The position numbers and the translations under genes are program-made. Of a stretch of DNA of 64,000 bases, positions 46,546 through 55,771 are shown in pieces. Below the pieces are notes generated by a model. It saw only the letters and a list, made by a program, of their open reading frames with translations. It was not told where the DNA came from and made no database searches. The stretch is taken from positions 62,001 to 126,000 of the forward strand of contig NZ_JAAOTJ010000003.1 of the NCBI RefSeq assembly GCF_011297335.1. The letters are read 5' to 3'. The number at the start of each line of letters is the position of its first letter. Position 1 is the first letter of the stretch. Source of the DNA: Catellatospora methionotrophica. GTDB taxonomy: Bacteria > Actinomycetota > Actinomycetes > Mycobacteriales > Micromonosporaceae.

Positions 46546-47691
46546 TCACCGCCGCGGTCCTGGCGACTGCGGGGCGATCAGGCCCACGCAGGAGTACGGC
46601 AGGTCGTCGACCTCCTCCACCGGCACCCCGCGTTGGGCTGCCAGCAGAAGCACGTGGCGCACCTCGTCGCGGGCGTCCGGGCGGACCAGCACGCGCCAGG
46701 TCACCCTGCGCAGCAGCACCCGCGTGGTCTCACCGACCCCTGGTTTGACCAGGTTGACCCGCCCGATGCCGTAGCGCTCGGCGAGCTGCTCGACTGCCTG
46801 CCAGCCACGCCAGTCCGGGGTGCGGTCGGCGGCGGCCAGCACCGGCCAGCGGGCCGCGACGTCCGGCGCGACCGCGGCGAACTCGGCTGACACGGTGTCG
46901 AGGAAGGTGCCGGAGACGTCGCTCGCGCTCAGTTCGCGGTAGAACTTCGCGCCGTGGAACTGGCTCGGGCCGATCAGCCGGTCGTTGAGCACCGTACGCG
47001 ACACCAGTCCCGACACGGTCGAGTTGAGGCAGGCCGAGGGGATCAGGAAGTCATCGCGGGTGCCGTACACCGTCGTGCAGTGACCGGGGTCGGCGAGCAC
47101 GGCCAGGGTCGGATCGAAGTCGAGGCCGTCCTCGGCGCGTACCTCGTCCAGTGCGGCGCGCAGTTCCCGGGCGATCGCTCCCTTGCCGGTCCAGCCGTCG
47201 ACGAACACGATGTCGGCCGGGTCGTGGCGGGCGGCCAGGTAGCGCATCGCGACCCGGTCGATGCCCCGGTCGCGCACGATCGACACGGTGTAGTGGGGCA
47301 GGGCGAGGCCGTGGTGCTGTGCCGCCCAGCGCCGCATCAGGATGCCGATCGGGGTCCCGGCGCGGGCCAGCGATACGAGCACCGGCCGTGGCCGGGTCGA
47401 CAGGATCAGCTCGGTCACGACGCCGACCGCGGTCGCCACGCGGGTGGCTGTGTCTGCCATCACCTGGTGGAACAGCTGCTGGTATTCGGGTGTCGGCTGG
47501 TATTCGATCGGCAGGGCTTCGGCGTAGTGGCCGGCGCCGGACTGGATGGCCGCTTCGCGCTGCTCGGTCGAGATCTCCAGGGCGACGTGGGACAGATCGG
47601 TCAGCAGCCAGCTCACCTCGTCACCCGCGTACGACGAGAAGGCCGGCCCGTGCAGGGCGGCCGGCTCGGTCTTGGTGGTCGCGGGGGTCAT
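46546..47691 (-). CDS. StiP-type / phosphoribosyltransferase-like ter protein
   Basis: A 381-residue protein. It begins FSSYAGDEVSWLLTDLSHVA, with AIQSGAGHYAEALPIEYQP, as in the family annotated as cysteine protease StiP; residues 90-210 look like a phosphoribosyltransferase fold (RPVLVSLARAGTPIGILMRR and DIVFVDGWTGKGAIARELRA), and the C-terminal 90 residues (RIGRVNLVKPGVGETTRVLL-like region) resemble the PELOTA-type RNA-binding domain of ter systems. It overlaps the preceding phosphoribosyltransferase by ATGA. The protease label comes from databases in memory and is not shown by the sequence. Confidence 0.75.
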   Translation of the reverse strand: MTPATTKTEPAALHGPAFSSYAGDEVSWLLTDLSHVALEISTEQREAAIQSGAGHYAEALPIEYQPTPEYQQLFHQVMADTATRVATAVGVVTELILSTRPRPVLVSLARAGTPIGILMRRWAAQHHGLALPHYTVSIVRDRGIDRVAMRYLAARHDPADIVFVDGWTGKGAIARELRAALDEVRAEDGLDFDPTLAVLADPGHCTTVYGTRDDFLIPSACLNSTVSGLVSRTVLNDRLIGPSQFHGAKFYRELSASDVSGTFLDTVSAEFAAVAPDVAARWPVLAAADRTPDWRGWQAVEQLAERYGIGRVNLVKPGVGETTRVLLRRVTWRVLVRPDARDEVRHVLLLAAQRGVPVEEVDDLPYSCVGLIAPQSPGPRR

Positions 47692-49229
47692 GGCAGCCGC
47701 ACCACGATCAGTTCGTCACACACGCCGCGCAGCGCCTCCACCAGCCCGGACGGGTCCCACAGGGCATCGGTGTCGCCGGGGCCGTCGATGACCAGCACGA
47801 TCGCGGCGAATCCCGGTTCGCGGGCCGACGGGGCCACGTTGTAGGCGAACCGCTCCGGGGCGTCGCGGTGACCGGCGGTGTCGCGTACCACGACGGCGCG
47901 CAGGTCGTGTGCGGGGAACGCCAGGCTGGTGCGGATGGCGTACGACGGGTCGTCGATCGCCAGTGCCGGGGACCTGGTGGTGGAGGAGAACAGGATCTCG
48001 TCCGCCGGGTGCTCCGAGCGCTGCTCGGCGATGGCGCACGCGACCCGCAGCGGCGTGTACATGAGTTCCTCGGTGCCCAGCACGAGGATGCGACCGTTGG
48101 CGGGCAGCTGGTCGGCCACGGTGGCGGCGACCTGCCTGACCGCGTCGTCCAGCTCGCCTCGCCGGGCCGCCGGGATTCCCCGCCGGCCCCCCACCGGCAG
48201 GCCCGCGGGCCACTGCGGGTTGACGCGGCGCACGGTGGCGCGGACCGTCGCGGCACGTCCGGTGCGGTCGGGGGTCCGGGCCTGCTCGGACGGCTCGCTG
48301 AATTCGGCGACCAGCTGGCGGCCGCGTTCGAGGACGTCGTCGGGGGTGGACAGCACGCCCTGTGCGAGGGCGACCACGTCGATCCGCGTACCCAGGCGCG
48401 CGGCGTCGGCGGCGAAGGCGGCGCGGTCGGCGTCGCTGCGAAGGTCGAGCAGGGTCGCGATGATGTATCGCGGGCGGTGCCTGATCGCCTGCAGGACCCC
48501 GATGGTGGCCAGCGCGGTGCGACCGGTGGTCAGTTCGTCGTCGACGAGCACGACCGGCCTCTCGGTGGCCAGCAGTTCCGGTTCGGCCGGGACCAGCAGG
48601 TGTTCGGTGGCGTGGCTGTGTGCCTCGGTGAACGTGCCGACCGGGGTCTCGCCGGGCAGCAGCCGCCGGGTGGAGTGCAGGTAGTCCGCGTCGGGCAGGG
48701 CGTCGGCGACCAGGTGTCCCAGCGAGGTCGCGGTCTCGGCGTACCCGATGACCAGGACCGGGCTCGCCCCGATCGCCTGCGCGACCAGTTCGCCCAGGCG
48801 GTGTCCGGCCTCGCTGGCCCGGCGGGGGGTGACGGGGATGTTCTTGCCCAGCACCGTCGAGACGACCAGGTGGGCGCGGCGGGTGTTGCGCCTGACGGCG
48901 AGCCCGGCGAGGTCGCTGAGCATGACCTTGTCGTATCGCGACGCCTGCGCGCCGCCGCCGGATTCGGTCTGTTCGGCTGTTTGCTCGGTGGCGGAGGTGT
49001 TCATGGTGACGACGACGCCGAGCCGGTCGGCGACCCAGTCACCGGCCCACACGGCCGGCGTACCGGTGCCGTCCAGGTCGGCTTCGGTGCGCCCGGCCTG
49101 GCGTGGCACGCCGCCGTTGTCGGCGCCCGGTGCCGCCGATGGGTGGGATCCGGCGCGGGTGAACTCGTCGGGCATACGTTCGAGCACGGACTGCGGCCGT
49201 CGCGATGGCGATTCACGGACTCGTCGCAT
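47688..49229 (-). CDS. Phosphoribosyltransferase-domain ter protein
   Basis: A 513-residue protein. The PRPP-binding loop is RPVVLVDDELTTGRTALATI (near 225-245), typical of type I phosphoribosyltransferases. The C-terminal half (GRILVLGTEELMYTPLRVAC, SYAIRTSLAFP) is the TRSP-like domain found with it in ter loci. It probably makes or uses a nucleotide-like product with the HAD and StiP partners. The ATG at 49229 has AAGGAGGTTCC, a very strong ribosome binding site, and is preferred over the inner ATG at 49004, which has none. The first 75 residues are mostly low-complexity. Confidence 0.82.
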   Translation of the reverse strand: MRRVRESPSRRPQSVLERMPDEFTRAGSHPSAAPGADNGGVPRQAGRTEADLDGTGTPAVWAGDWVADRLGVVVTMNTSATEQTAEQTESGGGAQASRYDKVMLSDLAGLAVRRNTRRAHLVVSTVLGKNIPVTPRRASEAGHRLGELVAQAIGASPVLVIGYAETATSLGHLVADALPDADYLHSTRRLLPGETPVGTFTEAHSHATEHLLVPAEPELLATERPVVLVDDELTTGRTALATIGVLQAIRHRPRYIIATLLDLRSDADRAAFAADAARLGTRIDVVALAQGVLSTPDDVLERGRQLVAEFSEPSEQARTPDRTGRAATVRATVRRVNPQWPAGLPVGGRRGIPAARRGELDDAVRQVAATVADQLPANGRILVLGTEELMYTPLRVACAIAEQRSEHPADEILFSSTTRSPALAIDDPSYAIRTSLAFPAHDLRAVVVRDTAGHRDAPERFAYNVAPSAREPGFAAIVLVIDGPGDTDALWDPSGLVEALRGVCDELIVVRLP

Positions 49230-49354
49230 GGAACCTCCTTGTGTGTCGGCCCCCCGTCAAGGCCCGCCTGCGGTAAGCCGCCAGCGGCCTGGGCACGCGC
49301 GACTGCGCGGCCCAGGCGTTCTCGCCGTGGCGACGTGGTGGTGCTGGTCGGCCG

Positions 49355-50443
49355 TCAGGCCGACACGAGTTCGCGGTCGGGATCGTCGTCGGCGGCCTGG
49401 GCCGCCGCCAACCGGCGGTTGCGCACCACGGAGCTGATGAACGCGGCGGCGATGCAGACCACGCCCGACAACCCGGTGATGATCTCGTTGAGGTGGTACT
49501 TCATCGTGATCATCAAGATGACCGCCAGGGCGCCGATCGCCCAGTGCGCGCCATGCTCAAGGTAGACGTACTCCTGCAGCGTCCCCTTGTTGACCAGGTA
49601 GACCGTCAGCGAGCGGACGTACATGGCGCCGACGCCCAGGCCCAGCGCGATGACGAACGGGTCAGAGGTGACCGCGAACGCGCCCACCACGCCGTCGAAG
49701 CTGAACGACGCGTCGAGCACCTCGAGGTAGAGGAACAGGAAGAAGGCCTGCTTGCCGACTGCCAGCGCGACGCCGTTCTTGGCGCCCGCGGTGCTGGGCT
49801 GGGCTTCCTCCTCGTCCTCGGCCTTGTTGGAGAACAGCTCGCCGAGGCCGTTGACCAGCAGGTAGGTCAGCAGGCCGAGCATGCCCGCGACCAGGACGGT
49901 GACCGGGTCCGGTGCCAGGGTCTCGGCGACCAGCAGCAGCGCTCCGAGTGCGATGACCACCGACAGCTGGTCGAGTTTGCCGACCTTGCCGAGGGCCTTC
50001 TCGATCGGGGCGAGCCAGCTGATCTCGCGCTCCTCGAACACGAAGTCGAGGAAGATCATGAGCAGGAAGATCCCGCCGAACGCGGCGATGGCCGGGTGCG
50101 CGGCCAGCAGTTCGTTCTTGTAGGTCTCGGGATCGTTGATCGCCAGATCGACGACCGCGGCCGGTGAGATTCCCGCCGACGCCGACACCAGCACGAAGGG
50201 GAACACCAGCCGCATGCCGAACACGGCGATGGCGATGCCGATCGTCAGGAAGATCTTCTGCCAGAACACGGACATGCGGCTCAGGACGCCTGCGTTGATC
50301 ACGGCGTTGTCGAACGACAGCGAGATCTCGAGGACGGCCAGGATCGCCACGAGGGCGAGCATGGTCGGGCCACCAAACCAGAATGCGGCGGCGAGGGCCA
50401 GAATGGTGAAGATCAGTGATCCGCTGAACGTTCTGATTGCCAC
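49355..50443 (-). CDS. TerC-superfamily (DUF475) membrane protein
   Basis: A 362-residue integral membrane protein with about nine helices. Two acidic helix motifs are visible: AILAVLEISLSFDNAVINAG and YLEVLDASFSFDGVVGAFAV, matching the SxDN/SxDG metal-site motifs of TerC-like transporters. TerC proteins are associated with metal efflux and metallation of exported proteins, and with tellurite resistance when encoded with TerD. The start is GTG at 50443 with AAAGGGCTGACCT before it. It stands between the terD gene and the nucleotide-enzyme half of the locus. Confidence 0.92.
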   Translation of the reverse strand: MAIRTFSGSLIFTILALAAAFWFGGPTMLALVAILAVLEISLSFDNAVINAGVLSRMSVFWQKIFLTIGIAIAVFGMRLVFPFVLVSASAGISPAAVVDLAINDPETYKNELLAAHPAIAAFGGIFLLMIFLDFVFEEREISWLAPIEKALGKVGKLDQLSVVIALGALLLVAETLAPDPVTVLVAGMLGLLTYLLVNGLGELFSNKAEDEEEAQPSTAGAKNGVALAVGKQAFFLFLYLEVLDASFSFDGVVGAFAVTSDPFVIALGLGVGAMYVRSLTVYLVNKGTLQEYVYLEHGAHWAIGALAVILMITMKYHLNEIITGLSGVVCIAAAFISSVVRNRRLAAAQAADDDPDRELVSA

Positions 50444-50486
50444 AGGTCAGCCCTTTCTTTGTGTTGTTGAACAAGGCGCGAAGCGT

Positions 50487-50522
50487 AGTGTGGGTCACCC
50501 GATCGAGCGGGTGACCCACACT
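50487..50522 (-). terminator. Hairpin terminator after terD
   Basis: A perfect 15-bp stem (AGTGTGGGTCACCCG and complement) with a 6-base loop lies 12 bases past the terD stop. It lacks a T-tract, as often in actinobacteria. Confidence 0.75.
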
Positions 50523-50534
50523 GAAAAGCACAGC

Positions 50535-51110
50535 TCAGACGTTCACGCCGTAGTCGGAGGCGATGCCGCCCAGGCCGGTCGCGTAGCCCTGGCCGACGGC
50601 CCGGAACTTCCAGTCGGTGCCGTGCCGGTACAGCTCTCCGAAGAGCATGGCGGTCTCGGTGGCGGCGTCCTCGCTCAGGTCGTAGCGCGCGAGTTCGCTG
50701 CCGCCGGCCTGGTTGACCACGCGGATGAAGGCGTTGGTGACCTGGCCGAACGACTGGCTGCGGGCAGCCGCGTCATAGATGGAGACCGCGAAGACGACCT
50801 TCTGGCACTCGGCCGGCACGGCGGCGAGGTTGACGTCGATCTTCTCGTCGTCGCCGTCGCCTTCGCCGGTCAGGTTGTCACCCTGGTGCTTGACCGACCC
50901 GTCCGCGCTCGTCAGGTTGTTGAAGAACACGAAGTGACTGTCCGAGATGACCTTGCCGGCGGCGTCGCACATGATCGCGCTGGCGTCGAGGTCGAAGTCG
51001 GTACCGGTCGTGGTGCGGGTATCCCAGCCAAGACCGATAGTCACCGCCGTCAGACCCGGCGCCTCCTTGGTCAGGCTGACGTTGCCGCCCTTGCTGAGGC
51101 TGACTCCCAC
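50535..51110 (-). CDS. terD: TerD calcium-binding stress protein
   Basis: A 191-residue single-domain Ter[60 protein letters not shown] (Ca-binding run) and [20 protein letters not shown] are all canonical, as is the end [40 protein letters not shown] precedes the ATG. A hairpin follows the gene, so it is mainly a single transcript. It is close in sequence to the TerD at 55772-56350. Confidence 0.95.
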   Translation of the reverse strand: MGVSLSKGGNVSLTKEAPGLTAVTIGLGWDTRTTTGTDFDLDASAIMCDAAGKVISDSHFVFFNNLTSADGSVKHQGDNLTGEGDGDDEKIDVNLAAVPAECQKVVFAVSIYDAAARSQSFGQVTNAFIRVVNQAGGSELARYDLSEDAATETAMLFGELYRHGTDWKFRAVGQGYATGLGGIASDYGVNV

Positions 51111-51667
51111 AAATTCCTCCTGTACAGATCGGCGGGCCGATGCCCGCGCTGAACCGGGCAGACATATCCCCGCTCACTCGATCGGAACGCGGCTCGCCGC
51201 ACCCAGACCGGAAGTCTGCCACACGGTGCCAAGGTGCACGGGTCCCCGAAAGAACGAAGCCCCCACGTACATGATCAACACCATGCCGCGCAGTGGCCAT
51301 CACCATGTTCAACCAGGTTGGGGGCAACGGCAAGGGTTTGGGGACCGAGAGATATGACTGGTTCAGCAGTCCGAGTCGGACATAAGTCCTTACGCCCGGA
51401 CCCGAGGAGCCGACCCGGCTCGGCAACGGCGTGCCCGGCTCAGCCGTTCGCCAGGGCGGTCGGCCGAAAAGCCATGCGTGTGACGACGATCGGTGGAGTC
51501 ACCGAAGATCACGAGACCACGGGCGGTGACGCCATCCGGCCCTGAAGCCTTGTGAGCATAGTCATCCCGCCGGGGACCGACGCTCACACTGTCACTTCAG
51601 ACAAGTCGCATGTTTTTACCCTATCGGTACAAATAATCTCGCCTGTCGGCCCGGCCCGAAAGCCCTG
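51111..51667. other. Intergenic region with no recognised gene
   Basis: About 560 bases between terD and the TerA-like gene. Frames on both strands are short and do not look like protein. The A/T-richer segment near 51601-51645 may be the 3' end of the upstream operon. I saw no clear terminator hairpin. Confidence 0.4.
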
Positions 51668-52615
51668 TCACCCGACAGGAGTGTTCGCGTCGAGCCATGA
51701 GATCCGGTCGAAGCCGTATGCCAGGCAGGCGTCACGAACCGACGCGCTGACCGCGTCCATTTCGGATCGAAGAACGAATTCTCCGCGAACGTTGTAGAGC
51801 GACAGGAACACGCACACACCACGCGAAGGCGCCGCGTCGATCGGCAGCTCGATCTTCGCGTGACCCTGGGTGGATACCACCAGGGCGCCGCCCCAGCTCA
51901 ACTCCGTGGCGCTCGGCGAGTAGCCGAAGATGATCAGACGCTCGATCTGCCGACACTGCCGCAGGTCGATGCTGAGCTGTGCATGCCGGTCGCGTTTGCC
52001 GGTGATCACCGGACGCGGCGAGCCTTTCGGGGCTGAGCCCGCGCCGTCGGCGTCGAGCAGGGTCGAGGTGTGACCGGAGCGCAGTTGATACGCGCAACCC
52101 AGCCGCAGATCGCCCACCAGGTCCGAGCACATGGCCGTGAAGGTGAGGCTTCCTACCCCCGTCTGCAGCCGGGTGAGCGTCACGGTCGGCGCCCTGGGGG
52201 TGAGGATCGTATGCGTGCCCGACCAGGCTCGGGCAGCGGGCGGCACCCGGGAAGCAGCCGGGCCGGTCTGCTGCGCCGCGGTCACCGAGCCCGTGCGTCC
52301 GGCCGCCGCGGCCGTGGGACTCGGCGGGGTGGACAGGTCGAGCGACTGACCGGCCGAGGCGGGCGACAACGGCGCAGCAGAGGCCGCAGGCGTCGCCGGA
52401 GCCGACAGGTCGAGGGCAGACGACCATCCGGCCGGACCCGTCGACGGTGCCGGGGTCGGCGGGGCCAGGCCTGCGCGAGCAGCCGGTGCGGCCACGGGCG
52501 CGGCCGGGCCGGCAGGGGCCGACTGCCGGGTCACCACTTTTTTCGGGCGTGACCTGCGGCGCAGGAACGGCAGATCGTCGCGCCGTGGTGCGTCGTGCGG
52601 TCCGGGCCGGTTCAC
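51668..52615 (-). CDS. TerA-like protein with Pro/Ala-rich N-terminus
   Basis: A 315-residue protein. The first 130 residues are a basic start (RRRSRPKKVVTRQ) and a Pro/Ala/Ser-rich stretch. The C-terminal 180 residues follow the TerA/TerD-type pattern: RLQTGVGSLTFTAMCSDLVG, LRLGCAYQLRSGHTSTLLDA, IERLIIFGYSPSATELSWGG, and the end YGFDRISWLDANTPVG, parallel to the protein at 56653-57324. The start is GTG at 52615, overlapping the upstream TerD-like stop by GTGA. Confidence 0.72.
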   Translation of the reverse strand: MNRPGPHDAPRRDDLPFLRRRSRPKKVVTRQSAPAGPAAPVAAPAARAGLAPPTPAPSTGPAGWSSALDLSAPATPAASAAPLSPASAGQSLDLSTPPSPTAAAAGRTGSVTAAQQTGPAASRVPPAARAWSGTHTILTPRAPTVTLTRLQTGVGSLTFTAMCSDLVGDLRLGCAYQLRSGHTSTLLDADGAGSAPKGSPRPVITGKRDRHAQLSIDLRQCRQIERLIIFGYSPSATELSWGGALVVSTQGHAKIELPIDAAPSRGVCVFLSLYNVRGEFVLRSEMDAVSASVRDACLAYGFDRISWLDANTPVG

Positions 52616-53175
52616 AGCGTCACCCCGTAGTCGGCGGCGATACCCTCGATTCCCTTGGTGTATCCGCCGCCGACGACCTTGAACTTCCATCCGCCGTTGT
52701 GCCGGTACACCTCGCCCAGCGAGATCCCGGTCTCGGCGCTCAGCGCCTGCGCGAGGTTCTCCGAACGGACGAGTTCGCTGTTGTCGGCAAGGTTCAGCAC
52801 CCGGATCCCGCACTGCTTGAGCTGCCCCAGGGCGCGACGGCGAGCCGTGCCCTCGTTGATGTACAGGACGACGGCGATGCGGCTGATCTCGGCGGGAACG
52901 GCGGCGAAGTTCACCTCGATCTGCTCCTCGTCGTCGCCGAGGGCCTCCTCCAGCTGCGTCACCGACAGATCGGGAGAGCTCAGCTGGTTGAAGAACACGA
53001 AGTGCTCGTCGGAGACGGCCTTGCCCGCCGCGTCGCACAGGATCGCCGCGACGACGAGGTTGTCCGACAGCAGCGATTCAGAGCCGGCATCCCAGTTGAT
53101 GCCGAACACGATCCCGGTCAGGCCGGGGATCTCCCGGGTGAGTGCCACGTTCGATCCGCGTCTCATCACTGCCAT
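52612..53175 (-). CDS. Divergent TerD-family protein
   Basis: A 187-residue TerD-fold protein (MAVMRRGSNVALTREIPGLT, HFVFFNQLSSPDLSV, GWKFKVVGGGYTKGIEGIAA). The Ca-binding run is changed: where TerD has GDGDGDDE this protein has EALGDDEEQIEV, so metal binding is probably weaker or different. It overlaps its upstream neighbour by one base (TGATG) and its downstream neighbour by GTGA, so the three genes are translated together. Confidence 0.85.
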   Translation of the reverse strand: MAVMRRGSNVALTREIPGLTGIVFGINWDAGSESLLSDNLVVAAILCDAAGKAVSDEHFVFFNQLSSPDLSVTQLEEALGDDEEQIEVNFAAVPAEISRIAVVLYINEGTARRRALGQLKQCGIRVLNLADNSELVRSENLAQALSAETGISLGEVYRHNGGWKFKVVGGGYTKGIEGIAADYGVTL

Positions 53176-53654
53176 CAGAGGTCCAGGTCCGATCGAGAGA
53201 ATTTCGTGCGCATGAAACTACCCTGGGTCATCAGCGCGTCGACGTCCTGGGCCTGCGCAGCCACCAGGACCGCCGACGTCGACTCCCACATCAGCTCGAG
53301 CTGCTCCTGCAAGGCTTCGACCGGGGTCTGCCCCCTGGCCCGCGCCACATCGTGGTGGGCCGGATCCAGGGCGAGGAAGCTCTTCAGGGTCGTGGGCAGG
53401 TAGTCGTCCACGACCCCGCGCACCGACACCACGGTGTAGATGTCGAGCTCGCGGACCTCCGAACTGTCGATGACCGCCCGCAGGACGTCGGTCACCCGCC
53501 GGGCGGTCACCACCGCCTCCCCCGGCAGCCGGCCGGAACTGCGGTTGACGAACCGGATCAGCTCATCCAGGTTCTGGCGCAGCACTGCGGGACTGTCGTC
53601 GACGGGCGCCGACTCTGCGGGCTGCGTCTCACGCTCTCTGCGAAACCATCGCAC
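53175..53654 (-). CDS. Unknown 159-residue protein of the ter locus
   Basis: A soluble helical protein (RQNLDELIRFVNRSSGRLPG, VVDDYLPTTLKSFLALDPAH, ALQEQLELMWESTSAVLVAA). No catalytic motif is visible. It lies 32 bases after the TelA gene and is coupled to the TerD-like gene, so it belongs to the ter system; helical content suggests an adaptor that binds TelA or TerD. The start is GTG at 53654; a polypurine stretch GGGGGA is 12 bases upstream, somewhat far. Confidence 0.68.
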   Translation of the reverse strand: MRWFRRERETQPAESAPVDDSPAVLRQNLDELIRFVNRSSGRLPGEAVVTARRVTDVLRAVIDSSEVRELDIYTVVSVRGVVDDYLPTTLKSFLALDPAHHDVARARGQTPVEALQEQLELMWESTSAVLVAAQAQDVDALMTQGSFMRTKFSRSDLDL

Positions 53655-53686
53655 TGCTGTCGTCCATCCCCCGAACGGTGTCTGCG

Positions 53687-54913
53687 TCAGGCCCCGACCT
53701 GGCCGGCCGAACCACCCTCGTTGCGGCGGGTCCGCTCCAGGTACGGCTTGGCGCGCTCGATCTGCCCCTCGATCGCCGCGACCGTCTGGGCCATGCTGTC
53801 CACGGCCTGGGCACGGAACGTGTCGAGGGCGTCCATCGTCTGGAAGACGTTGTCGAACGCGGCCTGGAGCTTGGCCACGTCGATCGTCGTACTCGCGGCC
53901 TGCTGGTTGATCTGGGCGCCCTGGACGCGAAGCTGCACCGACGTCGACTCGATCAGGCTGGAGGTGACCGTGTTCAGGGCGGTGATCTGGTCGAGCACGA
54001 GCTTCTGGCGCGACAGCGCCTGCGCGACGATGACCGCGGTGCGCAGCGCCGCGATCGTGGTCGTCTGCGCCCGGTCGACACCCTTGATCAACTCGATGTT
54101 GTTCTTGCGGACGAGGTCCAGGGCCAGGTAACCCTGAACCGCGACCGCCATCTGCGTCATGATGTCCTGCCGCCGCTGCCGGATGGGGAACAGCGCGTCA
54201 GCGCGCAACGTGTTCGCGTCCTCGCCCCTGCCCGCAGCGTCCAGCGCGGCGACCTTGGCCTCGACAGCGGCGTCCAGGGCCGCGGCCAGCTCGTTGTACT
54301 CCGCGAGCTTGCCCATCGCGGCCCACATGTTGGCCTTCTCGGTCTCGATGCTCGCGTTGTCCTTGCGCAGCTCGTCCTGGCCCGAGTCGAGCGCCTTGAT
54401 GATCGCGTTGAGGTGACTCTGCGCCGACTGGTACTTGGCGAAGTAGCGCTGGATCTGGTCACCACCCGGCAGGAACTTCAGCACCTTGCGCACACCGCTC
54501 AGGTCGGCGCGACCCGGGTCGAGCTCGGTGACCGTCGTACGCAGGTCGACCAGCGTGTTGGCGACCCGCGTCTGCGCATCGTCGCCACCGCGGCCACGAC
54601 CGGAGCGCAGCGCCGCCGCGGGCCGCTCCAGCATCCGGCTGGACACGCTCGCCGACGCCCGCATCTCCCGGTCACCCATCGACGTGATCGCGCCGACCTT
54701 CTCGGAGAACGCCGGCGAGCGCATGTCCAGCGCGCTCAGCTCGCCGGCGAACGCCTCCGCCCTCGACCGCAGCTCCGCCTGCTTGCCGCTGTCCACGGGG
54801 ACGGCGCCGGCCGCCTGCTCCTTTTCCACCACGACGACAGGGGCCGGCGGAGTGAGTACGAGCGCGGTGCCCGGGGCCGTGGGCGCTGCGCCACCGAGGT
54901 CGAGTTCGGACAT
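53687..54913 (-). CDS. telA: TelA/KlaA-family toxic anion resistance protein
   Basis: A 408-residue, largely alpha-helical protein. Family blocks are clear: VLKFLPGGDQIQRYFAKYQS, SAQSHLNAIIKALDSGQDEL, DNASIETEKANMWAAMGKLA and GYLALDLVRKNNIELIKGVD followed by AQTTTIAALRTAVIVAQAL. TelA proteins are linked to tellurite and envelope stress resistance, often beside TerD. The start MSELDLGG at 54913 has AAGGAGTCCTCC before it. Confidence 0.93.
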   Translation of the reverse strand: MSELDLGGAAPTAPGTALVLTPPAPVVVVEKEQAAGAVPVDSGKQAELRSRAEAFAGELSALDMRSPAFSEKVGAITSMGDREMRASASVSSRMLERPAAALRSGRGRGGDDAQTRVANTLVDLRTTVTELDPGRADLSGVRKVLKFLPGGDQIQRYFAKYQSAQSHLNAIIKALDSGQDELRKDNASIETEKANMWAAMGKLAEYNELAAALDAAVEAKVAALDAAGRGEDANTLRADALFPIRQRRQDIMTQMAVAVQGYLALDLVRKNNIELIKGVDRAQTTTIAALRTAVIVAQALSRQKLVLDQITALNTVTSSLIESTSVQLRVQGAQINQQAASTTIDVAKLQAAFDNVFQTMDALDTFRAQAVDSMAQTVAAIEGQIERAKPYLERTRRNEGGSAGQVGA

Positions 54914-55005
54914 GGAGGACTCCTTGGCGTACGTCAAACAGGTGGAGGGGGGTCAGCGGGAGGGAAACGGTGTTCTACGACGTCAGCGGACCGGTGCGGG
55001 GCAGG

Positions 55006-55581
55006 TCACAGGTGTGCGGCCATCGCGGGGAGCAGATCATGGAAGGTACGTCCGGAGGTGGGCGCGCCGATCGCCGTCATCGACCAGCCCTGCCCGTCGC
55101 GGGCCACCTTGGCCATGATCTGGGCGGTGTGGTTACCGGAGCCGGTGAGCGCGTAGCGGGCGACCTCCTGGCCGTTGGTCTCGTCGATCAGCCGGCAGAA
55201 CGCGTTCTCGATCTGGGAGAAGTCCTGCCCGGTGAACGAGTTCACCGTGAAGACCAGCGTCGTGATGTGGACGGGCAGGCGGGACAGGTCGACCTTGATC
55301 GACTCGTCGTCGCCGTCGCCGTCACCGGTCAGGTTGTCGCCGGTGTGCTGCACAGCGCCGTCACGGCTCTTCAGCTGCCGGAACCACACCTGGTCGGCCA
55401 GCTGGCCGCTGGCGTCGAACAGCAGGCACGACGCGTCGAGGTCGATGGTCTGCTTCCGGCTGCCGAAAAGGCTCTTCTTGCGTACGGCGTCCCAGCCCAG
55501 ACCCATCCGAACCTGGGTCAAAGTGCCGCCACCGGCCTTGGACAGCGAAACCTTCTGTCCCTTGCTCAAACTGACCGTCAC
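55006..55581 (-). CDS. TerD-family stress protein
   Basis: A 191-residue Ter[57 protein letters not shown] and ENAFCRLIDETNGQEVARYA match the second domain of the tandem TerD at 44488-45717 more closely than the other TerDs do. GTG at 55581 with AAAGGGCGCGAC before it gives the usual short N-terminus; the ATG at 55596 is possible. A promoter candidate lies just upstream. Confidence 0.92.
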   Translation of the reverse strand: MTVSLSKGQKVSLSKAGGGTLTQVRMGLGWDAVRKKSLFGSRKQTIDLDASCLLFDASGQLADQVWFRQLKSRDGAVQHTGDNLTGDGDGDDESIKVDLSRLPVHITTLVFTVNSFTGQDFSQIENAFCRLIDETNGQEVARYALTGSGNHTAQIMAKVARDGQGWSMTAIGAPTSGRTFHDLLPAMAAHL

Positions 55582-55611
55582 GTCGCGCCCTTTCATGTCG
55601 CTTTCGATATC

Positions 55612-55640
55612 GTTATAGCGGGATCGGCCACCTGCTGCCA
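55612..55640 (-). promoter_or_regulatory. Candidate promoter of the TerD at 55006-55581
   Basis: On the minus strand TGGCAG (55640-55635), a 17-base spacer and TATAAC (55617-55612) lie 31 bases upstream of the start codon. The -10 is close to consensus, and the segment is A/T-rich for this genome. Confidence 0.45.
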
Positions 55641-55771
55641 TCCCGTGGCAGTCCCAGCCGATCCGCAGATCATGCACGAACTCCGCAAGGCCCGAGCCGG
55701 GCTCGATCCAGCCGACTTCAGCGCACCGGAAGAGTACGTCGCCCGGGCCGCCAGCGGGGCCCGGTCCACGA

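Noticed and set aside
47151-49565. An 804-codon open frame on the plus strand
   Set aside because: It lies antisense to the StiP and phosphoribosyltransferase genes, is extremely Arg/Gly-rich and has no family motif; an artefact of high GC.
51234-51587. Frames of 65-103 codons in the gap after terD
   Set aside because: Polar, Pro/His/Arg-rich sequence without a ribosome binding site on either strand.
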